Origin: Mermis nigrescens | Taxonomy: Eukaryota > Nematoda > Enoplea > Mermithida > Mermithidae | Assembly (NCBI GenBank): GCA_036768485.1 | Contig: JAVLUZ010000346.1 | Coordinates: forward strand, 196,001 to 260,000 | Direction: 5' to 3' | DNA: 64,000 nucleotides | In this document: piece after piece, positions 55,096 to 64,000 of the stretch | Layout: every line of letters begins with the position of its first letter | How positions within the stretch are numbered: the stretch's first letter is position 1 | Position numbers and translations under genes: made by a program | The notes under the pieces: generated by a model | Told to the model about the DNA's origin: nothing | What the model saw: the letters and a program-made list of their open reading frames with translations, nothing else | Databases searched by the model: none

Positions 55096-56126
55096 CAGTG
55101 TCTTTTTTTGTACAAGGTCCGTTTGTACATGTACCAAGATCGTCCCCAAAAGTCTGTACATTTTGTACATGCAAATTTTTGTGTACAAATTATACAGTAG
55201 CTATTTTAGTGTGGTAAAATTGGGTTTTCGGTCTTTGGTAGTGTATTGTAGCTAATTTTTGGGTTTCTGACGCCAAAAATTACTAAAATATTGTCTCAAA
55301 ATGGCGCCGCAAGCGCCAACAAATTTGACATATTTTTATTCTGAATGCAAATTCTGCCATTTTAAAGATATATAGGACAAACAATTACTCATTTCGGCGC
55401 AAAGCGCCGAAAAGTTTTGGGAATTTCACACCTGTTTACAGTTTTTGTCTTCCCGAAAATCTTTGTACATTTTGTACACACAAATTTTCGGGCACTATAA
55501 TATGGTACAGTAGCGATTTTAGTGTGGTAAAACCAGAGTTGTTCGACTTTTGGTAATGTATTTTAGCTAATTTCTGGGTCTCTAAGCACAGGTGGGCAAT
55601 GCCGGGCCACCCGCCCCACCGGGTGGCACCAGAAGGCACTTCGGTACCTTCAGAACCCCAGCTGGGTGGCGCCAGAAAAAACAGTTTTTGATTGGGGGGG
55701 GGTAGAATTTTTTTACCCAAAAATAAAAAAGTGTGAAAATGATACAACCAACTAGCCAACCAAACAACAACCAACCGGCCAAACAACCAACCAACTAGCC
55801 AACCAACCAACCAATTAACAAAAGGGACACCGGCACCTTCAGAACCAAAATTCATTGCCCAGGTATGTCTCTAAGGGCAGAAATCACTGAGAATTGTCTT
55901 GAAACGGCGCGAAGCGCCGAAATATTTACATTATTCCTGTTGAAATGCTATTTCTGCCATAATAAAGATATATAGAACACACAATTACTCAATTTTGCGA
56001 ATTTCAGTTTTTTTTTGCAATTTTTGTCTTCCCGAAAATCTTTGTACATGTATATACCTACAAAGACGGTCCGAAAAGTCTTTGTACATCGGTAAAAATC
56101 TTTGCCGAGTACAAAAAACAACACTG
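55096..56126 (-). mobile_element. Family C element nested in the hAT element
   Basis: CAGTGTCTTTTTTTGTAC to GTACAAAAAACAACACTG. Flanks GGTAACGT (55088-55095) and GGTAATAT (56127-56134) match 6 of 8. Without the inserted MITE and its extra duplication copy it is about 742 bp, like the other complete copies. Confidence 0.88.
55587..55867 (+). mobile_element. MITE nested in family C, perfect duplication
   Basis: CACAGGTGGGCAATG at left; reverse-complemented right end CATACCTGGGCAATG. TCTCTAAG at 55579-55586 and 55868-55875. A CCAACCAACCAA-type simple repeat lies inside (55746-55815). The ends relate it to family A, but the body is different. Confidence 0.93.
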
Positions 56127-57254
56127 GGTAATATGATCAGTCATAAATAAATAATGAATGATACGGTTCAAAATAAGGCTAAGCTAGCTTTGAATTTTAT
56201 GGGCTCATGATAAATGGATTTGCATGATGTACATAAATCATTAAAACGTTTTTTTGAATGTTCATGAAGTGGAACTGTGATGACTTAACATTGTTCTTTC
56301 CAGACAATGAAATAAATTAAAGGCTACATCTGCATATTGTCCCCAGTTTAATTCTGCTCTACTAAATCAATTCTTATCATGAAAGTTTCTCCCAATTTTT
56401 CAATACTTCTAGTATAAGATATTTCGAATCTCATCATGTCAAAACTCAGCCTTCGAGCGTCCATCATTATTAATACTCTATTTGAATAGATGCAAATAAA
56501 AATATACAAAATATTTTCGCTCCAAAATCCGCGCTTCTATGTTGATTCTCGAAATAGAAAATACGTGACGCATAATACCGCATGAATAAAAGAAAATACA
56601 AAAAGATATCAAATTTAAATGGTAATTGCGACAGCCTGGGTCCGCCGGCTCAACGCCATCCACGTAACGTTATCATGTTTAAGCACTACAGTTGTATGCC
56701 ATAAACCACATCACTACGTCTAAGTTTAATAAAATTCAGGAAAAAACATTCATCGGTCCGATTTGGTAAACCTGACTCACTCACCCAATGCTATATAAAC
56801 CCTCGCGTAAGCATATTTCAAATTTTTCCAACCAGCAATTTTTGGGATTAATATACTTATTTCTCAGTTTACTCAGGAAACAGTTTGACTCGGTTCCTAA
56901 AAATTCATAATTTTCGGATCCGGGTCCGGATCTTCACTTTTGAAAATTTCGGGTCCGGGTCCGTATCTTTACTTTTGAAGATATCGGATCCGGATCCGGA
57001 TTCAGAAAAATCGTCGGAAAGTGCCGGATCCGGGTCCGGATACATGGACCTGGTCCATCCCTAATAAGTATTAAGATTCAATAAAATAAAGCCAAATAAA
57101 TTTCGGATAAAGATAAAAACGAATATAGCATAAAGAGATGTATTTTTGTCAATAAATGTGGGAAAAAATAGCAAAACTAACCAGCTTCGTAATAAAAATG
57201 ACCCAGACACGCAGGAAATAAATTAATTTAGAAATCAATAAACAAATAATAGAC

Positions 57255-57256
<2 letters not shown>

Positions 57257-57336
<80 letters not shown>
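57257..57336 (+). repeat. (TA)40 microsatellite
   Basis: Uninterrupted TA run of about 80 bases. Confidence 0.97.
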
Positions 57337-57338
<2 letters not shown>

Positions 57339-57786
57339 TTTTGAATTATTATTTGGCGCTTATCAGGTTCAAGAGCATATAAATATTTTGGAGCTCAAAG
57401 ACTAAAGTAAAAGCTGAAACTTACGCCGGGCGAAAAGTTCAAACTGTAGATTATGTAAAGTCGGCTTAAAACGTCCATTTGAGCGATCGAGTTAGTCTGC
57501 TTTAATTTAGGTGAGTTAAAATTAATTTTGTAATTTATTTAACTAGGCTTAAAGCTGTGTTTGTTACGATAAATTCAATTTAATTCAATCGGTCTGTTTT
57601 TGAAATAATTTAATTTAATCAGGTTCAAAGCTGCAGTTCTCGCCACGAAATATAAACAATAAAGAACCGATTGAGTTTATTTACGGACGCTTTTTCACGA
57701 CCTAATCACCGGAGACCTGAAACATATGCTGATATGCTTGACTCGAGAAAACGCGACCTAAATGCTTAGGTCGGACCAATTACGAC
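57337..57786. other. No gene; short near-repeats
   Basis: Around 57535-57640 the motif TTTAATT(T)AATCAGGTTCAAAGCTG-like occurs twice (listed as TTTAATT and AGCTG blocks). GACCTAA near 57699 and 57749 mirrors GACCTAAACGTTCAGGTCG at 58698. Confidence 0.4.
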
Positions 57787-58565
57787 CATAGGTGGGCGGC
57801 ACCAAAGCTCCGGGTTGATGTGCAAAATTTTTTCAAAGGTCAAAAAATGACCTTTAAAATGGTGATATGGCGAAAAACGCAATTTTTTTAATGTTTCTCA
57901 TCGAGTACTATCCATTGGCATCAAAAAATCGCGAAAAAAACATAAAAAAATCTCAAAAAGCTGAATTCTGGGGCTGGGTATTTTGGTTTCTGGGGGGTGC
58001 ATACCCTCAACCCGGGCAGCACCCAAATTCTGGGGGGTTGCTAGATTTCCCAAAGGTCAAACAATGGCTTTAAAAATGGTGGTATGGCAAATTAAACACC
58101 ATTTTTCAACGTTTCTCATCGAGCACTATCCATTGGCATCAAAAAATTGCGGGAAAAAAAGGAAAAAATCAAAAATTGAATTCTGTTGGGGGTATTTTTG
58201 GTCTCGGGGGTATTTTATTTTTTCGGGGAGGGTATTTCAGTTTTTTTGGGGGGAGGAAGATGCGTTGCCCCCCAACCCTCATGCCGGAACAGGTGTGATA
58301 CACCGGCGCCACACTCCGGGCGCGGGGGGCATGCACCCCCCCCAGAAACCAAAATACCCCCCAGAAATCAAAATGCCCCCCGAATTCAATTTTTAAAAAT
58401 TTTTTTCGTTTTTCGTAATTTTTTGATGTAATGGATGAGTGTGACGAGAAACGTCGAAAAATGGTGTTTTTATCACCATACCACCATTTTAAGGTCATTT
58501 TTTGACCTTCGAAAAAATCTTGCACCCCCCCCCCCCAGAAATTTCTTGCTGCCCACGTATGCTCG
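57787..58565. mobile_element. Three family A MITEs in a cluster
   Basis: A plus copy starts CATAGGTGGGCGGC (57787). A second, lacking its tip, begins near 58012 (CGGGCAGCACCCAAATTC) and runs to about 58295. A minus copy runs from about 58312 (CCGGGCGCGGGGGGC) to CTGCCCACGTATG at about 58560. Insertions into G-rich ends of older copies produced the cluster. Confidence 0.75.
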
Positions 58566-58957
58566 GCGCTCGCTCTTAAATAGATGGGTGATGCTAGCGC
58601 GCGTGCACGCATTATGTACACAATATTATATGTATATGACTTGCACAGTATTATCAATTTCAATATACTCTACACGCGTGCTGAGTCTTAAAAGGTCCGA
58701 CCTAAACGTTCAGGTCGCGTTTTCTTAAAACTAACCAGCGCTTCGTGCTGTTTGAATCGCGTTTTATGCAAGTAAAGCAAGTTGGAATATTCCTTAGGTC
58801 TCCGGTGATAGGTCATGAAAAAGTGTTCCTATGTAAACTCAATCATGGTGAGCACTGTAATTGTACTTGTTTATCCTCAGCTGGCTTAATGCGAATTATT
58901 TATACAAATGATGATTCGGTGATTATTAAAAAATTGTATACATTACAATTATTAGTA
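58566..58957. other. No gene recognised
   Basis: Short GCGCGCGTGCACGC patch at about 58596, otherwise AT-rich. It is part of the 54.9-59.5 kb intron. Confidence 0.4.
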
Positions 58958-59400
58958 TAAAACCGGTTTAATCTATTATTATTCGTATAAAAATACTTTA
59001 AATTATTGTCCTTTCCTATCAAAACGGTTTTGAACTACGATTCTTATAAAGCACTTTAAATTATGGTTATTATTATGAAAGCGATTTAAATTACCCCTAT
59101 TCGTACAAAAACGGTTTAAACCACTATATTCGTATTAAAAACCGCTCCTATGTCCAATGGTTAATCTTTAAAGCGCGTCAAATCGCGATTTTCGTATCTG
59201 AAAGCGTTTTAAACAAATATTTTTTAGTATATACACTACTACGCATTTTTTTCTTGAAAAAGGTTCAAACTACAATATCGGTTCAAACTGCTGTTGTTCG
59301 TTTAAAAACGGTTTAGAGTATTATTGATGAAATCCGGTTTAGATTGTGATGTAAAAACGGGTTAAACTTCAATTATTAAAAACGGTTTATATCGTGTCAG
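58958..59400 (+). repeat. Degenerate CGGTTTAAAYTA tandem repeat
   Basis: About a dozen units of roughly 30-40 bp built on AAAACGGTTTAAAYTAY...TATTCGTATA, strongly diverged. Confidence 0.7.
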
Positions 59401-59524
59401 TATACACAAATTGAATTCTCATTCATTTTTCCTTCAAAATTCGTTTGTTTTATTTATTTTTTCGACTGAGCTGAGCTCAATTCTGTTTTGTGACATTTCC
59501 ATTTTTTAAATGTTATATGTATAG

Positions 59525-59649
59525 ATAAATGCCGCGAAAAAATGAAGGAACACAAGCAAAGTTGCAGCTCATCGTCGACTAATAAACAATTGGTCGCCTT
59601 GGAACAAAATATGCGCGCGTTTTTCGAAAGGCAATGTGGTGATCGGTGA
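59525..59649 (+). CDS. Exon 3 of the unrecognised plus-strand gene
   Basis: Opens after TTATATGTATAG (acceptor, ending 59524). Two bases complete the Asp codon split after 54864. It reads KCREKMKEHKQSCSSSS, TNKQLVALEQNMRAFFERQ and CGDR, then TGA at 59647-59649. It may be the terminal exon, or splice again at CG|GTGATT (59646). Four Cys-spaced, helix-prone residues (C-x9-C...C) give it a coiled-coil look. It is phase- and composition-compatible with exon 2, but I know no family for it. Confidence 0.55.
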
Positions 59650-59831
59650 TTATTTTTGAAATTCTAATGCGGCTACAGTGTGACTACAGTATTTCTTAAC
59701 ATTAAGTATGGAATTTTTGCTGACGTTTACATAAATTCATATGTTTGATTGATCATTATTCTAAAAGTTCAGTCGTGACTGCAGTACTTTTATTTTTTAA
59801 TTTTTTCGTTTTTCCTATAAATGAGTACTCA

Positions 59832-59931
59832 NNNNNNNNNNNNNNNNNNNNNNNNNNNNNNNNNNNNNNNNNNNNNNNNNNNNNNNNNNNNNNNNNNNNN
59901 NNNNNNNNNNNNNNNNNNNNNNNNNNNNNNN
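59832..59931. other. Assembly gap (100 N)
   Basis: Exactly 100 Ns, so unknown size. Reading frames across it are meaningless. Confidence 0.99.
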
Positions 59932-61754
59932 AATTTCTCCATTTTATTCACGACAGAAATGTCCTATATTTTTCGTTCCTACTAAAATCTGCCATGTTTA
60001 TGCACACATTATCCTAAAATTTTAGGGTTAGAAATCTGTTGGCTTCAATAATCATAATGCTTAAAACACACCCTGCGGCGCTGCTTTGCTTTTTGATGAG
60101 CCGAACAAAACGTACGATAATTTTAACCTGTTTGCCTCAGCGCTTTTTCTAATTAATCTATCACTTAATTTTTCACACTAATCACTTAAATATAAACAGC
60201 TCCAAATTATGGGTGGGGGTCTTCGGCCATTTGCAGGAAGGGAGTGAATGTCCTCCAATTTTTCGTCAAAAACGGCCGAAAAACAATTTCCCGTATTTAC
60301 TGACACTACTACACTTTTACTTCCATCATACCAATTTATCTGTCATTATATTCGTCACATTTACTTAACAGACACTATCACAGTTATATTTATCTTTTTC
60401 ATCTGAATTATAAATGGCAATCATGTATGTGCTATAATATGCACCACTAACGCTTTTACACTTTTATTTACCATTTCATGCAATTTGAATATTGCTTCGT
60501 AATTTTTTCACTAATCATCACACAAGTATTAAGTATATTACTGAAACTTCGAGATGAAAGCTAATTATGGCCGTGTTAGACGCAAGCCCGTAACCTGAAA
60601 GGGAGCAGATTTGGGCTTACTCCCGCCGAAATGGAAGAGAGATATTTTTAACAAGGGTACGTACCCCAAAGAAAAAATTGAAAATTCCCGAAGCGAATAA
60701 AAAACTAAAAACTAAAAAACATATGTACATTCTTATAATTATTGATTATAAACTTCCGACTGCAATGTACAGCTGCTATGAAAATGACTAACAAATGAAC
60801 AAGATTAACATATTCCTATGTATCTAGAAAAACTTGATCATTTAAAACTTAGAATGGATCAGTCCATTTTATGAGCCTACATACATATGTGCAAAAGCAA
60901 CTACTTGCATCAGCCGAAAACTGGATCAAATCGCGTTACACCTTAATTACGCTTGCATTTTCGGGTTTACAAAGAATAAAGCCACGTTTAAATAGAAAAC
61001 GTTACTTTGTAAATCCAACAAAAAAGTTGAGTTTACAAAGATTCGTTGCGTTTAAATAATGTCGGCAATCCAAAAAACAAACCGAAAAGGTTCGATAGCC
61101 GTATATGCTAAATATTAAACGGATATTAAAAGAACAGTGCATAGGGCAAGAGAATTGTAAAGTCCCACTGAGTTACCTTTATTATTGTTTTTGGCTTAAT
61201 TTTTTGTAAAATCTTCTATTCCGGTAATTTAAAAGGAAAAATGGCAACTCTAGTCGTTTAAATCAGTCAATATCTGTTCGAAACGTCAATCAATATTGTT
61301 TTGCTAAAATAGCCGTAAAGCATTTTTACTCTGTCGTTTACTATTCTTAGATTCAGAATCACCAATCAAAATTTTTGTCTATCAACCAATAGAAAGCGCA
61401 TTGTTCTAAGTTGAATAGAGCGAAATACTAGCAAAGAAAAATTCTCCGAGTGGAACAAAAAAGACGAATATACTTGGGATTAGGGATTATTAAGGACGTT
61501 AAAGAAGGGGACTAGGAAAAAGCTACTTATGTATATGCCTTAAGTCGCAAAATTTTTTTAAAAATCAGACTTTGCTGCATAATTTTTCTATCATATTGAT
61601 CGATTCGATTGTGTGCCGGGTGATCGACAGTCCCGGGTGGCCGATAAATGGTTTTAAAAATAGAGTCTGTCAATCAAAAAATTCCACAAAAATTCCCTGA
61701 ATTGTCGATTTTTCGTAAAAGTTGGTAAAACTTGTAAAAAGTGTGCCCTTTTGA
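59932..61754. other. No gene recognised
   Basis: AT-rich. A short family F-like fragment (GGGTGGGGGTCTTCGGCC; GTCCTCCAATTTTTCGTC) at 60212-60290. A 62-codon frame at 60871 has no domain, splice context or homologue I can name. Confidence 0.45.
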
Positions 61755-62017
61755 GACTTTTTAGTCAATTCTTGTTCGAGAATCTCAAATTTTCGGCGCC
61801 TTGCGCCATATACGCATTCTTTGACTAAATATCTTTAATTAACTCAATCGTTTTCAAAACCTTTTACGTTGTTATGTTCTACAAAGAACGAGCATTGTCT
61901 GAAACGTCATAAAACAGTGTTTTTGACGTGTACGCTTCGTTTTTTAGCGCAAAAAAGGCACTTTTTAAAAATTTTTCGGGCCTGCCCCCCAGAATTCCTA
62001 TGCTGTGTACATGTATG
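61755..62017 (-). mobile_element. Family B element, inverted
   Basis: AATTTTCGGCGCCTTGCGCC near 61788 (palindrome), GAGCATTGTCTGAAACGTC, and the tip CCTATGCTGTGTACATGTATG ending 62017. It adjoins, and may have cut into, the exon region to its right. Confidence 0.75.
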
Positions 62018-62039
62018 GACGAGACCATCGATTTTTGCG

Positions 62040-62339
62040 ATCGAAACGGGAAATTATTGAAAGGAAAATAAACCGAACCGATAAATTGAGGCGTCGTTTG
62101 ACCTTTGATGCACCCGTACAATTCCGCGCCGCGTAAAAAATAACTCTGATTGAATAAAAACGAACTATCGTCGATGCACGGGTTCGGAAGGCGAATGGCT
62201 GGATCGTTTGGTCGATCGGTCGGGCCGCCAAGCAAGTTCACCGGCGAGTATTGAAATTTCATCGTACCTCCGGGTAATTCGATGCTGATAACGTCATAGA
62301 CGCCGTTGGGATAGTCGCCCAACCACAGATCCAACGTGT
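62040..62339 (-). CDS. Exon of an unrecognised, probably secreted protein
   Basis: Minus-strand frame opened by a long pyrimidine tract and TGTATGTTAG acceptor (62340-62341). It reads TLDLWLGDYPNGVYDVISIE, LPGGTMKFQYSPVNLLGG, PTDRPNDPAIRLPNPCIDD, SSFLFNQSYFLRGAELYG and CIKGQTTPQFIGSVYFPFN. It is well balanced, more G+C-rich than its surroundings, and has two Cys, an N-glycosylation site (NQS) and a beta-rich look typical of an extracellular domain. The 3' boundary is uncertain (possible donors near 62106, 62078 and 62073). No family recognised. Confidence 0.55.
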
Positions 62340-62525
62340 CTAACATACAAAAGTATGAGAAAATAGAAAAGAATAAAAAAATCTTCGAAAGAGTAACTGA
62401 ATTAATACGAAGCTTTGACGCTTAAGTGGACGAAATTTTAACATCATAATTCCATCGATTTCGTATTTCAGTGTGTCATATATAACAATCATAATAATTA
62501 ATTTCTTTTATTATTATGTGTGTAT

Positions 62526-62635
<110 letters not shown>

Positions 62636-62880
62636 ATTATAATTATAATAATAATTATTCTTATTATAATAACAAATTCAAACCGATTTCACTAAGAAAT
62701 AAAGCGCCTAAAAAACAAAGATACGTTATTTTTGTTAAATTTATCTAGAAGTTTTGTAATTTTCTGAAGCCTTAACCAGCTGACGTCCGACGTAAATTTT
62801 GTTGAATGTTCAGCGAAGGTGCCAGTAGCAAAGGTATTACTGCAGTATCCATTGAAAATGATCAAATATAGGATATTAAA

Positions 62881-63147
62881 CATACGTGGGCAGCAAGAAA
62901 ACTCGCATTGGGTGCAAGATTTTTTGAAGGTCAAAAAATGGCCTTGAAAATGGTGGTATGGCGATAAAAACACCATTTTTCGACGTTTCTCATCAAGCAC
63001 TATCCATTGGCATCAAAAAATTGCGAAAAAAAACGAAAAAAAATTTTCAAAAATTGAATTCTGGGGGGTATTTTGATTTCTGGGGGAGGGGGTATTTTGG
63101 TTTTCTGGGGGGTGCATACCCCCACAAACCCCTCACGCCCAGGTGTG
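62881..63147 (+). mobile_element. Family A MITE, nearly complete
   Basis: CATACGTGGGCAGCAAG to GCCCAGGTGTG with an intact CTCATCAAGCACTATCC core. The flanks (ATATTAAA, ATGTTGCT) no longer match well. Confidence 0.85.
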
Positions 63148-63899
63148 ATGTTGCTTCCACTCTCTTTTTTTTTACTACTGCAAGAATTCTTAACAGAATA
63201 CGTTTAGAATACGTTTATCAGCGATTGTAAACCGACGCGATGCCTGAAAATTACAAAACCAATGCAAGTCGAATTTTTTTCAAGTTGCTCTGCCAATTCT
63301 CACTTATTTCTGATCTGTTTTCTATTACTTTTTTTCATGTTCCTTACCTGCCTTTTCCGCTACAGAACTTCAGGTAAATATATTTATGAGCAGACTGGAT
63401 GGAACTTCGAATAATTTTGCAAACATACGGGGCAATTTCAATTTTTCATTTGCATTTTTCCCAAGCAGATATGCTTCTAATGCGGCAAGATAAAATTGCA
63501 CCTTTTAAAGTGTATGTTATTTATTTATTTGTTATTTTAAAACGACATCAGTCTTGTAAGTTGGAACATTAGTAATACTGCCTTCGGTGAAAAGACCAAC
63601 ATATGAAGATTACTGAAAACAGTGTCCTTGATGATATCTATAATCATTTATGTGCAAGGGCCTAATCCTGTGAAATGCAAAATTCTTTGAGGGTCAAAAA
63701 GGTGCCAAAAATCGATAGCAGGGAGCAAATACATCATTTTTCAATGTTTCTTGTTGAGATACTCAATGGCATAAAATTCGCGAATAACATAGTTCTTCAA
63801 TAATTTAATTTTACAGGTCCTTTAGATTTTATGAAATTCTAAAGTACACGTGACCTGGAGAGGTCTGTGGAGGTTTGAACCCCTTCACGCAGTGACGAC
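63148..63899. other. No gene; one decayed family A copy
   Basis: 63650-63780 keeps TTTGAGGGTCAAAAAGGTGCC and TTTCAATGTTTCTTGTTGAG in family A order. The rest is AT-rich. Confidence 0.45.
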
Positions 63900-64000
63900 C
63901 ACACCTGGGCGTGGGGGTCGAAGGTTTGGGGTTTTGCTCCCCCGAGAAACCAAAATACCCCAACCCAGAAATCGAATATATTTTTTTGTTTTTTTCGCAA
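63900..64000 (-). mobile_element. Family A MITE, cut by the window end
   Basis: CACACCTGGGCGTGGGGG and the ACCCCAACCCAGAAATCG block. It continues past the window. Confidence 0.8.

Larger units (their letters stand above)
54896..57063 (+). mobile_element. hAT element with CCGGATCC subterminal repeats
   Basis: Left end TAGGGGTGGACCGGATCC; reverse-complemented right end TAGGGATGGACCAGGTCC. ATAAGTAT at 54888-54895 and 57064-57071 is a perfect 8-bp duplication. Both ends carry several CGGATCCGGATC/CGGGTCCGG repeats (54903-55010 and 56930-57045). A family C element lies inside. Net length without it is about 1.1 kb and no transposase frame is visible. Confidence 0.95.

Noticed and set aside
55746..55815. 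Trp/Leu/Val-rich membrane-like ORF (WLVGWLVGWLFG)
   Set aside because: It comes from a CCAA simple repeat inside a MITE.
59745..60017. Frame spanning the N gap
   Set aside because: The gap size is unknown, so the frame has no meaning.

Overview
The window is nuclear DNA from an invertebrate animal. It is AT-rich, with large introns, GT-AG splice junctions, the standard stop codons and two 100-N scaffold gaps. Protein-coding exons are few and short, and most of the rest is transposable-element debris. I cannot name the species. A metazoan GTPBP3/MnmE gene, a FMRFamide-receptor-like GPCR and a CR1/L2-like LINE fit an invertebrate bilaterian.

Layout. (1) 1-23.4 kb: five phase-compatible minus-strand exons (23237-23380, 18975-19110, 16261-16414, 9795-9867, 1867-2010) of a GTPBP3/MnmE tRNA-modification GTPase. 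Its first exon lies upstream, beyond 23.4 kb, and the rest of its G domain and C-terminus lie past the left edge. A two-exon GPCR gene (6522-8130, plus strand) sits inside its 9795-2010 intron. (2) 23.4-32.5 kb: no convincing gene; tandem duplications, microsatellites, MITE arrays, a tRNA-derived repeat and a gap. (3) 32.6-38.0 kb: a 180-bp satellite array split by a nearly complete non-LTR retrotransposon (33312-37219) with a PHD-finger ORF1 and an endonuclease/reverse-transcriptase ORF2 carrying two one-base homopolymer frameshifts. (4) 38-47 kb: a 59-bp tandem repeat, foldbacks, degenerate repeats, a small unrecognised two-ORF locus at 42.36-42.71 kb and a duplicated terminal-exon candidate at 44.0/44.5 kb. 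(5) 47-60 kb: three plus-strand exons with matching phases (47092-47627, 54689-54864, 59525-59649) that probably form one unrecognised gene, with a GC-rich 30-bp CCAAT minisatellite in its first intron and a three-level transposon nest in its second. (6) 60-64 kb: one exon of an unrecognised protein on the minus strand near 62.2 kb, plus more repeats.

The main result of the hunt is the repeat landscape. Many copies have ends that can be placed to the base and are flanked by 8-bp target-site duplications, the hAT signature. They fall into several families with different termini: CATAnnTGGGC, CATAnnTGCAC, CATACATGTAAC, CAGTGTTTTTTGTAC, CAGTGGCGGAT, CAGGCCCGTATTC and TAGGGrTsGACCGGA. No hAT transposase reading frame is present, so all copies here are non-autonomous. 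Several families with unrelated ends carry the same internal interrupted palindrome, GGCGC-TTC-GCGCC, which their termini do not explain.
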